NCBI GenBank assembly: GCA_007119835.1
Contig: SKOX01000029.1
Span: 1 to 5,894 of the forward strand
Length of the DNA: 5,894 nt
Direction of reading: 5' to 3'
From: Paracoccaceae bacterium
Lineage (GTDB): Bacteria; Pseudomonadota; Alphaproteobacteria; Rhodobacterales; Rhodobacteraceae
Shown: positions 5,220-5,894 of the stretch, one piece after another
How the letters are laid out: each line of letters starts with the position of its first letter
How positions within the stretch are numbered: the first letter of the stretch is position 1
The notes under the pieces: generated by a model
What the model was told of the DNA's origin: nothing
The model's database searches: none
What the model saw: only the letters and a program-made list of their open reading frames with translations
Made by a program: the position numbers and the translations under genes

Positions 5220-5894
5220 TCAGCGTGTGCCAGAACTGCCCCGCCCGAGCCCGCCGCGCAGGCCGAAGTAGAGCTGCATCACCGCGCGCAGCGGCGGGGA
5301 GGTCAGCGCGAGCCCCGCAGGAATCCAGTGATAGGAGTGCCGCCGCTGGGTGTCGCGGCCGGCGCGAAGGGACCGGGCGAGTTCGCCCCAAGTATACGCC
5401 GCGGCCAGCGACACCGTCTGGCTGCCGTCGCCCTCGCCGAGATCAAGCGGGAACGCGCCCCAGGCGGCGGCCTCCTCCGGACTCGGATCGAGCCAGAAGG
5501 CCTCGAACAGCGCCTTGATCGCCGGCCGCAGGCCGAGGGCTGCCTCGAGCGTCGCCGCGTCAAGCTCCACCGTTTCCGCGACGCTGGCGACCGTCTTCCG
5601 CATGGTGCCGATGCCCCACGGGCCGGTTCTGTGCCTCCAGCCCATGGGGAAGACGGGCGCAATCTCGCCGTCGCGGCGTTCATAGCGTACCAGCGTGCCG
5701 TGCTCGGCGGCGCAGAAGACCTCGAGATAGGCGATGACGTACCTTTCCTCGAGCCCCTCGGGCCGGAACCGGGTATCCGCCCGCCCCTCCATCGGAGAGT
5801 AGAGGTACCAGTGCCGGAGATCGGACCATTCCAGGAGAGACCGCTCCTTGAAGCCGAAGTAGAAGCATTCGGCCGGCCGGGCGCCCTGCCCCAC
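5220..5894 (-). CDS. Protein of unknown function (5' end beyond window)
   Basis: I do not recognise this protein. The frame is open from the right edge to a TGA at 5220-5222, giving 224 codons. A GTG sits exactly at the edge (5894), but the true start is probably further right, so the N-terminus is incomplete. The visible part looks soluble, with no signal peptide and no clear membrane helix. It is rich in aromatic residues, for example LLEWSDLRHWYLYSP (20-34) and RYVIAYLEVFCAAEHGTLVRY (51-71, mostly hydrophobic strand/helix). FPMGWRHRTGPWGIGTM (82-98) is Gly/Trp-rich, and an Ala/Glu-rich helical stretch covers 101-132. The C-terminal tail, GLRGGLGRGSSGTR, looks disordered. Codon use (G/C at third positions) matches the neighbours, and the reverse frames are much less plausible, so it is very likely a real gene. 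It converges on the tRNA gene and probably belongs to a different unit from the glycan genes. Confidence 0.7.
   Translation of the reverse strand: MGQGARPAECFYFGFKERSLLEWSDLRHWYLYSPMEGRADTRFRPEGLEERYVIAYLEVFCAAEHGTLVRYERRDGEIAPVFPMGWRHRTGPWGIGTMRKTVASVAETVELDAATLEAALGLRPAIKALFEAFWLDPSPEEAAAWGAFPLDLGEGDGSQTVSLAAAYTWGELARSLRAGRDTQRRHSYHWIPAGLALTSPPLRAVMQLYFGLRGGLGRGSSGTR

Noticed and set aside
5059..5391. Minus-strand reading frame of 110 codons ending in RDSNSRPTDYKSVALPAEL
   Set aside because: The C-terminal peptide is the antisense translation of the tRNA-Thr gene, a well-known source of false protein entries in databases. The rest overlaps the terminator and the unknown gene in another frame.
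1..5894. CRISPR array, insertion sequence, integrase, riboswitch or toxin-antitoxin pair
   Set aside because: I looked for regularly spaced repeats, transposase-like frames with terminal inverted repeats, integrase motifs and small paired genes, and saw none.

Overview
The window is G+C-rich throughout, with strong G/C preference at third codon positions. It carries four complete protein genes, two genes cut by the window edges, and one tRNA gene. The base composition, GTG starts, short spacing, and a tRNA promoter resembling the alphaproteobacterial CTTGAC-N17-CTATAT form fit a high-GC alphaproteobacterium. This assignment is an inference and no genus can be named.

Left part, minus strand (positions 1-1954): an algD-type GDP-mannose 6-dehydrogenase is followed 22 bases downstream by a family 4 glycosyltransferase that runs off the left edge. 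The pair looks like an operon that makes GDP-mannuronate, or a closely related sugar-nucleotide uronate, and transfers sugars onto a surface glycan.

Middle (1955-2115): a 161-base divergent intergenic region. It has a perfect 10-base palindrome and a small hairpin, but no promoter I would defend.

Centre, plus strand (2116-4959): a compact three-gene run of a group 1 (GT-B) glycosyltransferase, a PIG-L/LmbE-type N-acetylglucosaminyl deacetylase, and a SAM-dependent methyltransferase. The last two overlap by four bases (GTGA), which suggests translational coupling. Together with the minus-strand pair this reads as part of an extracellular polysaccharide, lipopolysaccharide or glycolipid cluster: uronate precursor supply, glycosyl transfer, deacetylation of an N-acetylated sugar, and methylation.

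Right part (4960-5894): a tRNA-Thr(UGU) gene with encoded CCA and a plausible promoter, a hairpin that begins inside the CCA end, an intrinsic terminator facing leftwards, and a convergent minus-strand gene of unknown function that runs off the right edge. The polysaccharide genes stop at the tRNA, so the tRNA may mark the edge of the cluster. No integrase, insertion sequence, CRISPR array or long repeat is visible. The least conventional points are the altered EX7E motif in the central glycosyltransferase, the non-canonical SAM-binding loop of the methyltransferase, and the unidentified right-hand protein.
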